DNA from: Clavelina lepadiformis
Taxonomy: Eukaryota; Chordata; Ascidiacea; Aplousobranchia; Clavelinidae
Reading direction: 5' to 3'
Length of the DNA stretch: 64,000 nucleotides
NCBI RefSeq assembly: GCF_947623445.1
Contig: NC_135240.1
Coordinates: 22,258,001-22,322,000 of the forward strand
Part shown: one piece after another, positions 12,365 to 24,775 of the stretch
Numbering within the stretch: position 1 is the stretch's first letter
Layout of the letters: every line of letters begins with the position of its first letter
Translations under genes and position numbers: made by a program
The notes under the pieces: model-generated
Databases searched by the model: none
Told to the model about the DNA's origin: nothing
What the model saw: the letters and a program-made list of their open reading frames with translations, nothing else

Positions 12365-14064
12365 CGTTTTGGTCACAAGCAAAAGTTAAACAATTGTTCG
12401 TTTGTGCTTAATCTATGAAGTCAAGGTCTGTAAAATTTATAACTTTTTTTGCTCCATGTTGTGAAAGAGTTATGAAAGTCGATCTTTAGCTTGCTTTTCA
12501 CAAAGTGAAGCCCGGTGCGAAATATTTTGGCAGGCTTTTTACCTTTCGCGGCTGTGAACGATAAAATGTCGCCAGAACTATTGACACCAAAAAGTACATA
12601 ATGAATTGCATCAGCTATGTTTCAATACAATATGTCTATATTTTTTAAATATCAAGCATTATTTTAATAATTATATTGTAATTGTTAAGTTACAACATAA
12701 TTATTAAAATTTGTTGTTGTTGAAGTTATTGTTTAACTAACTTAATATCACTTTCCGCTGTTTGTATTCTATAACATATAGATCAATTTACAAAGCTATG
12801 ACACAATATATTTTCACGATATATAGTCTTTCTCCTTTCATTACTTCTGCATAAAAACCAACATTTTTCCTTATTTCGTACAAACTTTGTCATCTACCCA
12901 GGCACCTATTATAGTTAATTTTTTTTTCGGAACACCAGTTACAAGATCTGAGACTCGATTTTGAGCGGTGATGTAATGAAGTCCAACAAAACGTTTGATG
13001 AGAACACATTAATATTTAACGGAGAAAGAAAAAGAGAGCAATTACTTAAAAACGACTTCTTGCTTGAAAACGACTTCTAACTTCTTGCGAATTATTACGC
13101 TTTTCGTGTATCAACATGACCTGGCTATCATTAATGTTAAGCCATGTTGAGATGGATCACTCTATGGCGAGTCTAACTTTAAGCTTTGATTAAAACCCAT
13201 TCATTAATGTCACCTTTCAAAATTTTAAGGCCCTTAGGAGCAACTTACTTTGCATATTTAATTTAAAGTTACATCGTATAAATTATGCATAGAATTTTTC
13301 AGTAAATTAGTTTTCCAACAACCTTCCAAAATGTCTGCTGTCGAAACGCACTTTTGAATTATTAACAATGGTCAATGACTTTCTTGTTTAAATAAGATAA
13401 AAGAAACTGAAAAAGTTAAAATTTTTTAGAAAACCAGAAAACGCTGTTACCTAAAATTTATTGCCTTTATTTGTTTTTCATGGCAGATGAAGTTTTGTTA
13501 TTGCACATTGGCAGTTTATATGAAGTAATTTAGAGTTGTTTTCAAATCGTTGGTACAGATTTTTCCATACCCACTAAGTCTGACTTAAAGAGTATAACAC
13601 TTGACACAAAACGTTTATAATGCAATTTATATATGCAGGACAAGTCATTGCTTTACTAAGAACTTACATCCAGTCACACGCAACAAGAAAACAGATATAA
13701 TATAAGGTTATACGTTTGTAAAACTACACCACAAAAAATTGACAAACGAAATTGTCCAAAATAAAAGTAAATGTGTTATCCTTGCTATATCTAGGTTTTA
13801 TAGCTATAGGCTTAAACAAAATAGAATAAACCATAAATTTTGACAAGCAATGGGCATCTAACAGCCTATGTAAAACAATTAAGCTTAGCTACTTTAACAA
13901 TAGATTTATGACTTTTACTTCCATCTAACAAATTATGTAAAAACATGTTTCAAAGATTCAGGTTCACGTGCCAATGTTTTCCAGACAAACGCCTTTTCTA
14001 AACTGATGCGCTCTTCTTTACAAAACCACCAACAAGAAAAGTAGAAACACTATAAATATGTCTT
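12365..14064. other. Intergenic, no gene seen
   Basis: This AT-rich spacer lies between the nicotinic receptor start codon and the Kelch gene stop codon, both on the minus strand. It would hold the receptor promoter and the Kelch 3' UTR. I see no coding exon, RNA gene or clear repeat. Confidence 0.5.
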
Positions 14065-17000
14065 TCATCGATATGCTCTTATCTCTTCATCAGCTGCTTC
14101 TCGTTTGGTGGTCTGAATAATTGAGCTTGGGGTCGACTTAATGTCATCATCGCTGCTTTCGCTGCAAAGATTACAAGTAATTTGAAAACCAATTTAAAAC
14201 GGCGTTCTCGAGTAATGGTCTATTATTGTTGTACAAAGCATACATATATAGGCCTATATGTTCAAAGAAGCAAAATTACCTGCTGGAATCTTCCACGGAT
14301 TCTCGAAAACTCGCATTCTTTTTCAATCCGGAAGAAATTGAAGTTGTTTCGGAGTGAATGTCAGTGTCAAGATCCTTCGAGAAAGCGCTTGGAGTGCGAG
14401 ACATCATTGAACTTGTTTCGTCTATGCTGGTACTTCGGGGATGACTGTAGGGCACAAGAAATAAATAAAGAAAAAATCACTGCCATTGGACAGATCGTAA
14501 TAAATCTTAGGTTATACATAGCAATTTACTTCGAATTACAAATAACTGTTCATTATCAAATGTCTATAACAGTATTTTTCCATAATGGTGACGTATGCGC
14601 GGTCCAAGGTCGGAATGTTTTAGATCGCAATCTGTGTTGGTTTGGTATAGAATATAAATCTTATTACCTGTAGATACCTCCAGCTTCTTGACTCTCTATT
14701 CTAAACCCCTTTCCTCCATCGGAAGGAATATCTCTGGAGACCGCTGCTCGAAACTCTTTAGGCGTCCCATACCTCCCCATGCTTCCCATATGTGTCATGG
14801 AGCCCAAGGATGGCCCAGCAGAAAATCTAAAGTCCACAGTATTAAGTCAATAACAAAGAGTGTTACAACAACAAGAAGCTTTTTAGACCCTTTATACAAA
14901 CATTTGAACGGCATTTAAAGCTGTAGCTGTCAAAAAGCTTACTTGGAATTCGGCTGAGCGTATTCACCCATGGCATCTTGCATATCAGTCATGGCAAAGG
15001 GATCCATGTACCCTGAAAGCATTTGAGGTTGACCACCAGTGTTGAAAAGTGCATTGCCCATCATCATTCGTGGGTCCTGCTAACAATGTAATTACCAATG
15101 CTTAGCTGTGAATATAACTTTGAAATAAACTAAAACTAGACTTAAAAAAAAATTTTGACAAAAGCCCAAAATTTTAAGGTAGGCTACTTTATATATTTCT
15201 CACTTGTTCCATCAATTGACTTGGCATTTGACGAGAGGGCCAAGAAAGAGGCACGTGACTTCCAGTTGTCAACCCGCTTCGAGGAGATATCGTGTAAGGA
15301 ATAGTCAGAGTTGACAAGCGAACGCCAGACAATTCAATAGGAAGGTTACCTGCAGAAATCAGCCACTGACATAAAGTAAATGAAATGCTTAGCGTCGGTT
15401 GGTATTATGATTAGCTTATAGCACATAGAGTTAAGAAGAACGTACTAATATTCTTTTGCAAAGCTATAAGAAATGTTTGCCGAACAATAAAGAATGACCG
15501 TTTTGCAATAGAACGTTTGCAGAACAACAAGGAATAGCCGACAACATACCATGATTTTCCCAAGAATCTTTGTTCGGGTCGTAGCATTGAATAGAGCTGA
15601 GACATTTTTGTTGAGTCCAGCTGTATCCGCCGACCTTGAATAAAATTGTCGAATAACATTAATGTTCAAATGAAATGAGTAAAAACGGACACACAGCTTC
15701 TAGATCTAGAATACTATATAACACAAAGATGGCGATAAAGTACGATAAGTAAACCGCTCGATCTAGAAATAAACACCAGAGATAGTTTACTAATATTGGT
15801 ATAGGCATCACTTACAACGTAGAGTTTTCCATCATAATACTCTGAACCTCCTTCGCTATGAGGTAGCGGCAAGGGGGCCACCAGTGTCCATTGGTCTGAC
15901 ATGGCGTTATAAATTTCCGTTTCTAAGGTAATTGAGAATATGTGAGTAGCCTAGCTTCGTTAATGATTGTTCGTTATTGCAAACATTTTGCAAGAATAAT
16001 ATTAATTTTGGTCTTACCGTGAATGTCAATCCTCTTGTTTAAACCTGCGTTGCCTCCTGTTACAAATATGCTGTCTCCAAATGCTACCATTGCATGCCAT
16101 CCACGAGCGAAATGCATAGGTGTGCGTTCGTGCCAAGTATCGTGCCTTTAAAATATTTTGTATTGGTGATTGATTAATTTTGCAACATTTCTTGGGAACA
16201 ATAGTAGCATACATTAGTAACCCAACCAAGATAATAACAATAGGTAATTTCGACAAATATGGCATATAGACTATAAGTCTGTATAGCAAAAAGAAAAAGT
16301 GAACTTATTGATCATGGATTAAGTTAGGCGGCTATTTACCGAGGACTGTAAGCAAGCAACTGGTTATTGAATCTCCCCTCCTTAAATCCTCCACTTATGT
16401 AAATGAGATTTCCATGGACAGCTTGTGCATGATCACATAAACCTGTCTGCACTGATGCTACATAGCGCCATCTATCGTCTTCAAGGGAGTAGCATTCCAT
16501 AGATGACATTCTTCCAGTGGCGTTGACGCCACCTTACAAAAGATATAGATAATTAGTCATTTTAAATAGGTTGATGAGTAGTTTGCTCTTTGGAATGTAA
16601 GTAAGGCTGCTCACCTAATGCGTAAAGTCGGTTATCTACAACACTGCAAGTGAAACCAGCGCGCCGGTCGTTCATAGAGGCGATGCGCATCCAGATATTA
16701 AACCTGTATTATTTCACATTAAGCCCGTTGGGTTTCCCTTCCCGTTTACTTTACGTTTTACCATAACGTATATTTTCTTTCCATCTATCACATCACAAAA
16801 AATTTACCTTGGGTCATATCTGATGACCGTGTTAACTGCCGTAGTTCCTCTTTCGTCAAACATGTTTTGTCCCCCCAAGACATACAAGAAATTATTCAAG
16901 ACACAAGAACAGTGGCTGGAAAATTGGGAATATAAAAGTGATGATAAATAAACGTTGAACAAAAACACGCCAAGTGCCTGACAATATTCAGAAAATATAC

Positions 17001-18984
17001 TCGGGGTTTGTCACAAAAATTTCAAAAAGATTTCTATCCTTTTTAATTTACCTGCACAAGCCTTCATGCATCGGAGGGAGGAAATCAGATTTTGACATGT
17101 CACCATTGATCGCAAAAAGCTGGTTTGACACTCGATCATGAGGATCTACTCCACCAATAATAACCAACCGGGAATCATTGGAGCGAACCTGATAAAATGG
17201 AATTGTGTAATGCGACTTAGCCAAATAAGACTTTTTCTTACTCTTAGTGTTGACATGTATTACACGCAAAAGTTTCACCTGTGTTCTAATGGACTGAAGT
17301 ATCGGCTGCGAATGTGGCAGCATATGATAATTGGAGGCTTCCAAAAGCAGAAAATTGCATTCTACTCTCATGAACTCCACAAAATTAACGTAACGTAACA
17401 GATCACGTGGCGGAATAAGAGGAAAATGAATCTTTTCCATAAGTTGACGTACGTGTTGATACCTGCCAAGATTTTGGTTTAGTCTTACGGAAAGAAGAAA
17501 AGCGTGTAAGTTTGCCACTTTAGTTTGAATGTAATATTCATTATGACAAAATATTTCTTTGCGGGATCCGCTACAAGTAGGCCTATAGCCTACTTAGAAG
17601 TGTTACAGATTCTTGGAAACCCAAAAAGTTGCTACAATCTTATGTAGGACATATTATAATTTTCTCAGTGATGTATAAGATGGGTCATAAAATGTATTGG
17701 ATTCGCTTGGCTTTGATTTAAGTAAGAAACCAGTTTTTCCACTGAAGCCACCGGATAACGTTGATCTGTTTGCCTTTGGGCATGCCATTTATATATAACT
17801 TCTAGTTATCGATTCATCACTCTGCTGTACTTGTATAGGCAGCGTCACCCATATTTTTATTGACGTAAATGACTTTGCTGTTGAACCTATATTGTACCTG
17901 TCTTGCTGGTAAAGAAGCCATTGCCTGCTAGCTTCAAATAATTCCAACTCAGAGACATTTTTCAAGGCGTAGGAATCAAGAAGCAAACTCACATTGTCAA
18001 TCGTCAATTTCTACGACACAAAAATGGCAATATAAGAACATCAATCGCATACCATTAACTGCAGTATTAGCTAACAAAGTGTACCAAAAATAATTACTTG
18101 TATCTCTTCTGTCTTAACAAGTTCGTTCAAGTGTTCCGCAATGAAATTATAACATTTCTCCTCCACTCCATTTAAAGTGTACTTTTCGGCAATATGAATT
18201 ATATCAACGCAGTTGTACACAGATATTTCCGCTATCAAGAAAGCCTATAACATAAATCATATTGATGCCTTGCTGTATATAGAAACGTATTGACGTAAAA
18301 AAATGTTCCTTCTGGAAGTAAGACTTACCTTGCAAAAGTTTAGGATCGGTTTCAATTGCATGTGTCCGGCAGCAGCTAAAATGCATCGCACGTTCTTGAT
18401 GCTCAATTGAAGTTCCGAAGTGTATATAAATCCAATCACGTGACGCAATCCCTCGGCACTAACTCCTCGTATTTCGACAACCTGCAACGTAACGGGAAAA
18501 CTCTGTCATGTGCTACAATTGCTCAAATTGGGTTCACACTACTAACGTATTGCTTAAGGTATAGTAAAATGTTTGTAAAAATATCACCTCATGTTCGGTT
18601 TTCATTCCATCTTCTGTGTTGAAGAGATTTCGCAAATACGGACTGCAGGAAGCCAATACGTTCTTATGTGCGTAAAAAGGATGCTCTTCGGCAATAAGAG
18701 TAACATCACACAAAATCTTATCTTGACGTAGGTCATTCAGTCCGTTCAGTACTGAGTTGTTGTGAGTATTTGACTTGTACACCTATAGTTCGCATGGTAA
18801 TAATAAAAGTCTGTTAGAAACGGTTTGCTGTAGCAAAAGAAAAAGACACTTCCTCGATACACTAAATTGGAAAATTTCTTTCGTTTGCAAATTAATCCAG
18901 TTTGTTTACCTGATACTCTGGTCGTCTTCCGAGCGACCCGGCTACAGATCCTGAAACACTGCGTTTCGGTATTAATCCAGACAT
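14065..18984 (-). CDS. BTB-BACK-Kelch protein, KLHL9/13-like, with C-terminal extension
   Basis: This is a predicted 804-residue CUL3 ubiquitin-ligase substrate adaptor in 18 exons: 18910-18984, 18588-18782, 18329-18481, 18098-18244, 17898-18010, 17279-17462, 17052-17188, 16808-16915, 16615-16703, 16340-16532, 16018-16145, 15816-15922, 15550-15634, 15204-15349, 14943-15076, 14668-14826, 14280-14444 and 14065-14161. All phases close. Order: short N-terminus; BTB (DLRQDKILCDVTLIAEE then FYAHKNVLASCSPYLRNLF); BACK with NCVDI and SELELFEASRQWL; HFPLIPPRDLL; then Kelch blades marked by GG doublets and WxxxxxM spacing. FMR-LLLEASNYHMLPHSQP and the neighbouring QSIRT resemble my recollection of KLHL9/13, which targets Aurora B. 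After the last blade about 240 residues continue as a Met-, Ser- and Gly-rich tail absent from vertebrate KLHL9/13 (about 620 residues). Confidence 0.92.
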
Positions 18985-20109
18985 ATTCTAACCTCGACCT
19001 CTGGAAGCATAAATTTAACAAACTACATCATTTTGTAACAAAATCGTTTTACACCCGAACCTTATTATTTCTGGTACTTGTAGTAGATCTCGCACTGGTA
19101 TTCATTTGAGAAGATCTAGATAAGTGGACTTAATATTTATGTTGCGGTGCTATAGCAAGTCTAAGGCCTGTAACTATAGCTTGAGGCACCAGAGAAAGCG
19201 AAGAGTTTTATGATAGTGGCCAAAAAACAGCTAGGCCTGCTACAAATAATGAAATACATTACTTTTAAACTAAGCTAAACAGAATTTCTCCAACTAAAGC
19301 TAATCTTTTTCAAACTTGGGTCCAACTTAGTAGCAGGCCTGACAGTGTACAGTAAAATTTATTCGTTCAAAAGAATGATAGCGTTGTGGTGCTTAGAATC
19401 AAAATTTTTTCAAAAAGATTTTTTCATTATGTCTAAAGCTCATGACAAGCTCTTGCTTTTGCATATTAATCAGCATATCTGTATGTTTCCCGGCATTTAA
19501 TCGGTATTCCTATATGATATATTGTTCTAACATCACCACTAATACACAGTTGTACATCCCTTCATGTTACTTACCACATGAACTTACGCACAATCGCACT
19601 ACGTGCCATCCTGGCCAGAGGGCATAATAGCCACGTTAGTTGGCATTTACCAAGTCGCCCTACTTATTATACACTTTTTTATGACGTTATTAACCTTACA
19701 AATTACCAATGGTAGGCTCATATAACATCGTGTCTTGGCTGTGACGTATGTGATTTGTTTGGATTACAAAAAGAAAATTACAAGATTTGCGTTTTATACG
19801 TCATGCAGTTATTTATAAACACATAAACATTTTCTTAAAACAAACCACGAAAAGTTAAAACTGTTTCAAGTTTCTTTGTGTTTTACATCAATACAACTAA
19901 CAACAAAGAAATCAAGCAAATTATCATATATTCCAAGATATAGAATTTCTATAAGTGACCGAAAACTGTTTTCAATAATATGGTTTCCTTCCAACAATAA
20001 AGCTATGAAACGATACATTTACGACAAATATATGAAAAAATCGGTGTTTCTGAAATTCAGTCTATTAGGCGTCTATACCATGAAGTCGATAAGACAGAAG
20101 AATGTCTCT
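18985..20109. other. Intergenic, no gene seen
   Basis: This is the spacer between the Kelch gene start and the pseudokinase stop codon. Open frames here are short, lack splice-phased partners and resemble nothing I know. TTAG ends 3 bases before the Kelch ATG, which could be a trans-splice or 5'-UTR intron acceptor. Confidence 0.45.
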
Positions 20110-23100
20110 TCACTTCATATCAGCAGGAAAGAACTGATAACTTGGGGCCCTCGCTACGGTGACCGCGTTCTACAAAAAAACAAACAAAAGCTGTTAAAAG
20201 CTTGAAATCATAACAAAAACTGATGAAAGTGCTAAACACTTACAGCTCCTCCAAGCATCAACTTTAGCTTCGAAGTAATTTGTGATATGCTAGGGCGATC
20301 AACGGGATTTTCGCACCAGCAAGATTGCAACAACATCCAGAAACGCTTTGTGATGTTTCTAAACAAAGTAAAAACACCCGTTATTAGGAGAAGCTATGTC
20401 TATTGTAACAGGGAGCACGACATATGGCCGCGGGAAAGTGGCCGCGAACAAACTCACCGGGGTCAACTGAACGTGACGTAAATTGACCGCAGACAAACTG
20501 ACTGTGACATAAACTGGCCGGCGATCAAATTAACCGTCGATAAATTGGCCGGCGATCAAATTAACCGGCGACAAATTGGCCGTCAAAAGGTCAAAATTTT
20601 AAACTCGGTAGTATATGATATGTAAAGTAAATATTTGTTTGTAACTATTTCCTTTGTTTTTAACAAAATTGTTTTTTATTTCAATACACATTGAAACGTT
20701 TATTGAAATAAACAGAAGTGACTAGATAGTGAATTAGAATTTTGACCTTTTGACGGCCAATTTGTCGTCGGTTAATTTGATCGCCGGCCAATTTATCGAC
20801 GGTTAATTTGATCGCCGGTCAATTTACGTCACGTTCAGTTGACCCCGGTGAGTTTGTTCGCGGCCACTTTCCCGCGGCCATATGTCGTGGAACCATTGTA
20901 ACAATAGACCAGTGGCGGTCACGATGCCACCACGCGGTGACTCTGCGTTCATCGCTTGGACATAATATTTTAAATTGTGTCTGAGCTGATTTGAGTGGTG
21001 CTATTTGCTTTTTATGTATGCGCACTTTTTGTTCGAGCAGACGAGCTCTGTTTATACGAGTAGGCTCGAGACAGCTCGTGCAAAGTGTTAATTAAAAAGA
21101 ATGCTCAGCCTTTTCTTTTCTTTACTCACTCGTAATCTGGAGTAATAAACTTTCTGAGCACCGCAAGCTTACCATACGATACGCTGTAAGTTACGGAAAG
21201 TCATACTGGACAAAAGTGAAAACCTTTATGTGTTGGGTATTAGGTTGACCAAGTGGGACGAAAACGTGGGATTACGCGTTAACAAAGAGTTCAACAGTGA
21301 GCTGGAATCGGTGAATGGAATCGCAAAGTGGACGAAAAATTTTCAATCTGCGAGGTTGCGATGTACCTGCAGATTGGGTTTAGGCTAAAGGCTGTAACCA
21401 TATAATCCGTAGTGGAAAGTATAACACATGCACGCACGAGATTCATGAAGTTGCACACCGAACTTTTTTATCTCTACTATGCATTATGTTTCCGTCTACG
21501 TTGGCCAACAATCCATCTCAATCCGTCACTTCACTCCTGTCAATGCACAATCACCCGCGGTTAGGCGTTTTCTTGTCCCACTTGGTCACCTCAGTAGGTA
21601 ATATCTCACGCGTAGCGATTTTCACTTTTTGTCCAGTATGGCCATTGTAAGTAATCTAAAGTGCGTATTCTTTTCTCACCTTGTAACCGGCAGTACTGAA
21701 CCTCCTGTGCGAAGTTGACGTTGGACATAGGCAGAAACTTCTTTCTCCATCAACTCGTTAAAAGGTGTCCCCCCAAGTGAAAGGATTTCCCACACAACGA
21801 CTCCAAACGACCAACTGTGTTTTGACGAAATATCATATAGGTTCCCGGCAGATCAAACAAGTTCGAAAGCAGTATAGCTGCTGGTTTATTGTTTATTGTT
21901 TACAATCGTTAACAATACCAATTGCTATCTGATGTGGGCATCAGACATCTGATATCCAGATGTCGGGAGTGGGTACTTTGAAAGCATACCGTCGGTAACG
22001 GTACTTGGCAAAAAATGTACCGACGGTTCCGGTATTCGATACTATTTTTAAAAAGTAGTTCGGTACTTTGTCGGTACTCGGTACCGGTACTTGTTTTGTA
22101 AAAGATGCTGCTGCAAATGCAATGTCTGCCGCATTTATGTTCTCGGTAAAGTTTACTCCAGGTCAAAACATGTGTGACGTTAATCGCATGCAATTTTACT
22201 TGACATTTCTAGATTAAATCAACAAATGGTAAAATTAGTATCAAGGATTAATTAATACGCATTTTTAAAAACATATTGGTTAAAATTTTGAAATTATCAC
22301 TTGAAAAGTACCGACTACCGAGACCGATTGAAAGTTCTTGAAAAATGTAATTCGGTACTGACATTCGGTACTTTTTTATCAAAAATACCGACGGTACAGT
22401 AATTCGGTACTATAGTACGGCGGTACTGCCCACCTATGCTGATATCTCGCAATCGTTAAACTGAGTAGGCTACTTACACATCAGCCATTTCCGAATAAAG
22501 AAGCGTTGTAAAACACTCCGGAGCAGCCCATCGTAAGCTTTTCTAAATAACACGATTTTACTGTAAAATAAGATATAAGTTGATAATAATAGTACTACAA
22601 TATGTAAATTCTCACCAACTTCAGACGTTTCGAGTTTTCTCCGCAGCACTCTGATATTTTTGGTACAAGTCTGTCACTGATAAGGATGCTGCGCGCGCAG
22701 AGGGCACCGTGCACAACATCGTTCCCATGCAGATAAACGAGACCGTCAGCAATTCCTAAGTTTTGTTTACGAAATGTTTCAGATTAAGTCGTGCATATCT
22801 GGATACAAAGTGGGTTGATTGTAAACAAGTAATACCAGGCTTACCCATTACAAACTTCAGAAGCTGTGCACCAGATAGGGTCGAAATAACAGCAGCGTGA
22901 TCCAGTGTACGGCTGCTAAGCAGGACGTTGCGAAGATCTCTTGATGATATAAATTCACTTACAAGGTAAAGGGAATCTGAGTGGCAAAAAACGGATAACA
23001 TGATAGAGATTCTAGTTGAAGTTATATCAAGTATGGATGCACCGGGTTAATTAGATGTATCATTACCATCAAGCAAACAAGATCCATAAAATTTCACTAA

Positions 23101-24775
23101 ATTGGGGTTATCACAAGTTTTGTAATTGAGCAAACGATTCATGGAAATGATGTCATCAGAAATAGGAAACTTATCGACTTTGGGACCTAATAGAGATACA
23201 AAAATTAAAAAATACTTGCTTTAATACAATGATTTTTAACATGAATTGGAATGATTATCTTGAAATTATTATACAGTGGAAACTCGTTAATTCGAAGTTG
23301 AAGGAACCGATCAAGTAACATTAGTTATTCCAAGCTTTGAGTCATTTGAAATTGATAAAATTGGCCCCAAATAACCATGAAAACTTGGCTGATAAAAATA
23401 GATGCACTTTTAGCAATAAAGTAACGCGATTTTTTGTTGCGAATCGTTTTTGAAATTTGTCTAATCAAAAAGCTATACTAAATAGTGTAATAATGATACT
23501 TTTCAACTGTTTTAGTCAGGTATATCTGGCTTATATTGTAGAAACTTGAAATTTTGGTGACTTTTCCTTAAAATGTTCAGCTATCTGGTATGAGGAAGCC
23601 AATCGCCATGGTACGGTATGATACTATAACTGATTCTTCAACTAATTTCGCTATAATGGGTGCTATTTCTGTATACCATGAAGACCACAAAATACTTTTA
23701 GCATAAAGAAAATACATAGAGTTATGATTGATTTTCCACACGCATTATTATAGGCAATTCGCCAGGACTGGAAGTCGTTTCGAGTTATCCAACATTTCGA
23801 ACCAAACCAAGTCGGTTTAACGAGTTTCGCTTTATTTACGTAAAAAATGACAGAGCATTTCTTTAGTCTATATCATACTTCTTAAAATTTTCACGAAGCA
23901 GGGTGTTGGTTTGCCAAGGTCCACTTCGCCCACACCACACTTTTTTCCCTTTTCCTCACGCAACCAGTTTTCAACACGAATTTGTGTTAAGTTAAGTGTA
24001 TGCTGAAATTGCACAACCAGGTTAGTAGCACATAACTTCGTTTAGTCTACAGCCTACATTAAAGAAAACAAAGAAACCTAAATTATGAACCTGCACATCT
24101 TCAGTATTCCAATCTTGGATGGATGAATTTGACGGGTAGGGAACGATTCCGGAAATATCGTTATGGGAAAGGACTTTTGTCACTCCTGAAACATTAACAG
24201 TAAGTTGCACTACGAAGCAAAAAATTCATAACTGTTGACCGTTGAAGGTCGTTCGAAACATAGTAGACTAACGTTTGGTTCCCATTGAGTCCATTGGAGC
24301 AATATGAGGGATGTCATCGTCAATAGTTGCTCCTTTCATTAGCTGACTGAGAGTTAAAGATTCAAGTGATCGCTTGTATGTCACAGAACTTTTTATCGAG
24401 CTTGCGTCATCGCGAAATGCAGAGTTATTGCATCCGATATCATCATATTTGTGCTGCGGTTCGTGCTGCGGTTCGTGCTGAGATATCTGAAAACAGCTCA
24501 TTACTAGCCAAGTGAAGTGGCTAGTCATTCCGTAGGCTACAGAAATTGTTAAGTAGGCTTACTGTGTAGGGATGCTTCTGTTTGATTTGGTAAAGCAATT
24601 TGTATTTTCTTAGTTTGTAAGCCAAATATACAATGACGGGGATGCAAAGCAGAAATAAAACGAGAAAAACAACCATCGCAGCTGTAAGATCTGGCATGTT
24701 CTCATTTTGACCAACCACGCATTGAACTGCACTAAAGCTTACTATCAAACTCGTCGTAATCCTCAGTATCGTCAT
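20110..24775 (-). CDS. Single-pass membrane pseudokinase, STYK1-like layout
   Basis: Ten exons encode 433 residues: 24563-24775, 24273-24486, 24078-24185, 23067-23186, 22845-22976, 22616-22755, 22478-22542, 21680-21814, 20244-20358 and 20110-20169. Phases close on a TGA. There is a signal peptide, a very short ectodomain, one membrane helix (AAMVVFLVLFLLCIPVIVY) and a cytoplasmic tyrosine-kinase-like domain: NPNLVKFYGSCLLD, LYLVSEFISSRDL, GIADGLVYLHGNDVVHGAL, RWAAPECF, WSFGVVVWEILSLGGTPF, and SCWCENPVDRPS near the end. The catalytic loop reads HGALCARS instead of HRDLAARN, the DFG position reads SEC, and I find no glycine-rich loop or VAIK lysine. It should therefore be inactive and act as a scaffold or allosteric partner. 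Size, short ectodomain and the HG dipeptide recall STYK1 (422 residues in human), but orthology is unproven. Introns carry several DNA transposons. Confidence 0.85.
20399..20908. mobile_element. Fold-back MITE with long inverted arms
   Basis: Two nearly identical inverted arms (about 20399-20602 and 20738-20908) share CACGACATATGGCCGCGGG, TGGCCGCGAACAAACTCACC and GGTCAACTGAACGTGACG. Each arm contains tandem units built on GGCCGGCGATCAAATTAACC. The left arm has one extra unit. The AT-rich spacer is about 135 bases. The outer ends TCTATTGTAACA and TGTTACAATAGA may belong to the element. It lies in the pseudokinase intron 20359-21679. The transcribed arms would form a long hairpin. Confidence 0.82.
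21202..21640. mobile_element. MITE with CATACTGGACAAAA ends
   Basis: Inverted ends CATACTGGACAAAAGTGAAAA (left) and its complement (right) are followed further in by the inverted pair GACCAAGTGGGACGAAAACG and its complement. The element is about 439 bases and has no coding capacity. I could not identify a target duplication, so the superfamily is open. It sits in the same intron as the fold-back element. Confidence 0.75.
21411..21450 (+). repeat. Short dispersed motif, AGTGGAAAGT-x-GATTCAT
   Basis: AGTGGAAAGTATAACACATG followed by CACGCACGAGATTCATGA recurs in related form at 49912-49950, and its second half recurs at about 27239-27260. The first copy lies within the CATACTGG element, which suggests the other sites are relics of that family. 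Confidence 0.45.
21957..22438. mobile_element. hAT-type MITE, GGTGGGCA/GTACCG family, copy 3
   Basis: This is a 482-base element with exact 8-bp duplications CTGATATC at 21949-21956 and 22439-22446. The right end is GCCCACCTATG and the left end is CAGATGTCGGGAGTGGGTAC. The interior matches the 5703-6195 copy in inverted orientation. It lies in the pseudokinase intron between exons 8 and 7. Confidence 0.9.
23274..23832. mobile_element. pogo/Tigger-like MITE
   Basis: The left end CAGTGGAAACTCGTTAATTC is a classic pogo-type terminus. The right end, read on the other strand, is AAGCGAAACTCGTTAAACCG. Both abut a TA, as expected for Tc1/mariner-superfamily insertion. There is no transposase. A piece of its interior (23539-23588) recurs at 58352-58400. 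Confidence 0.75.
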
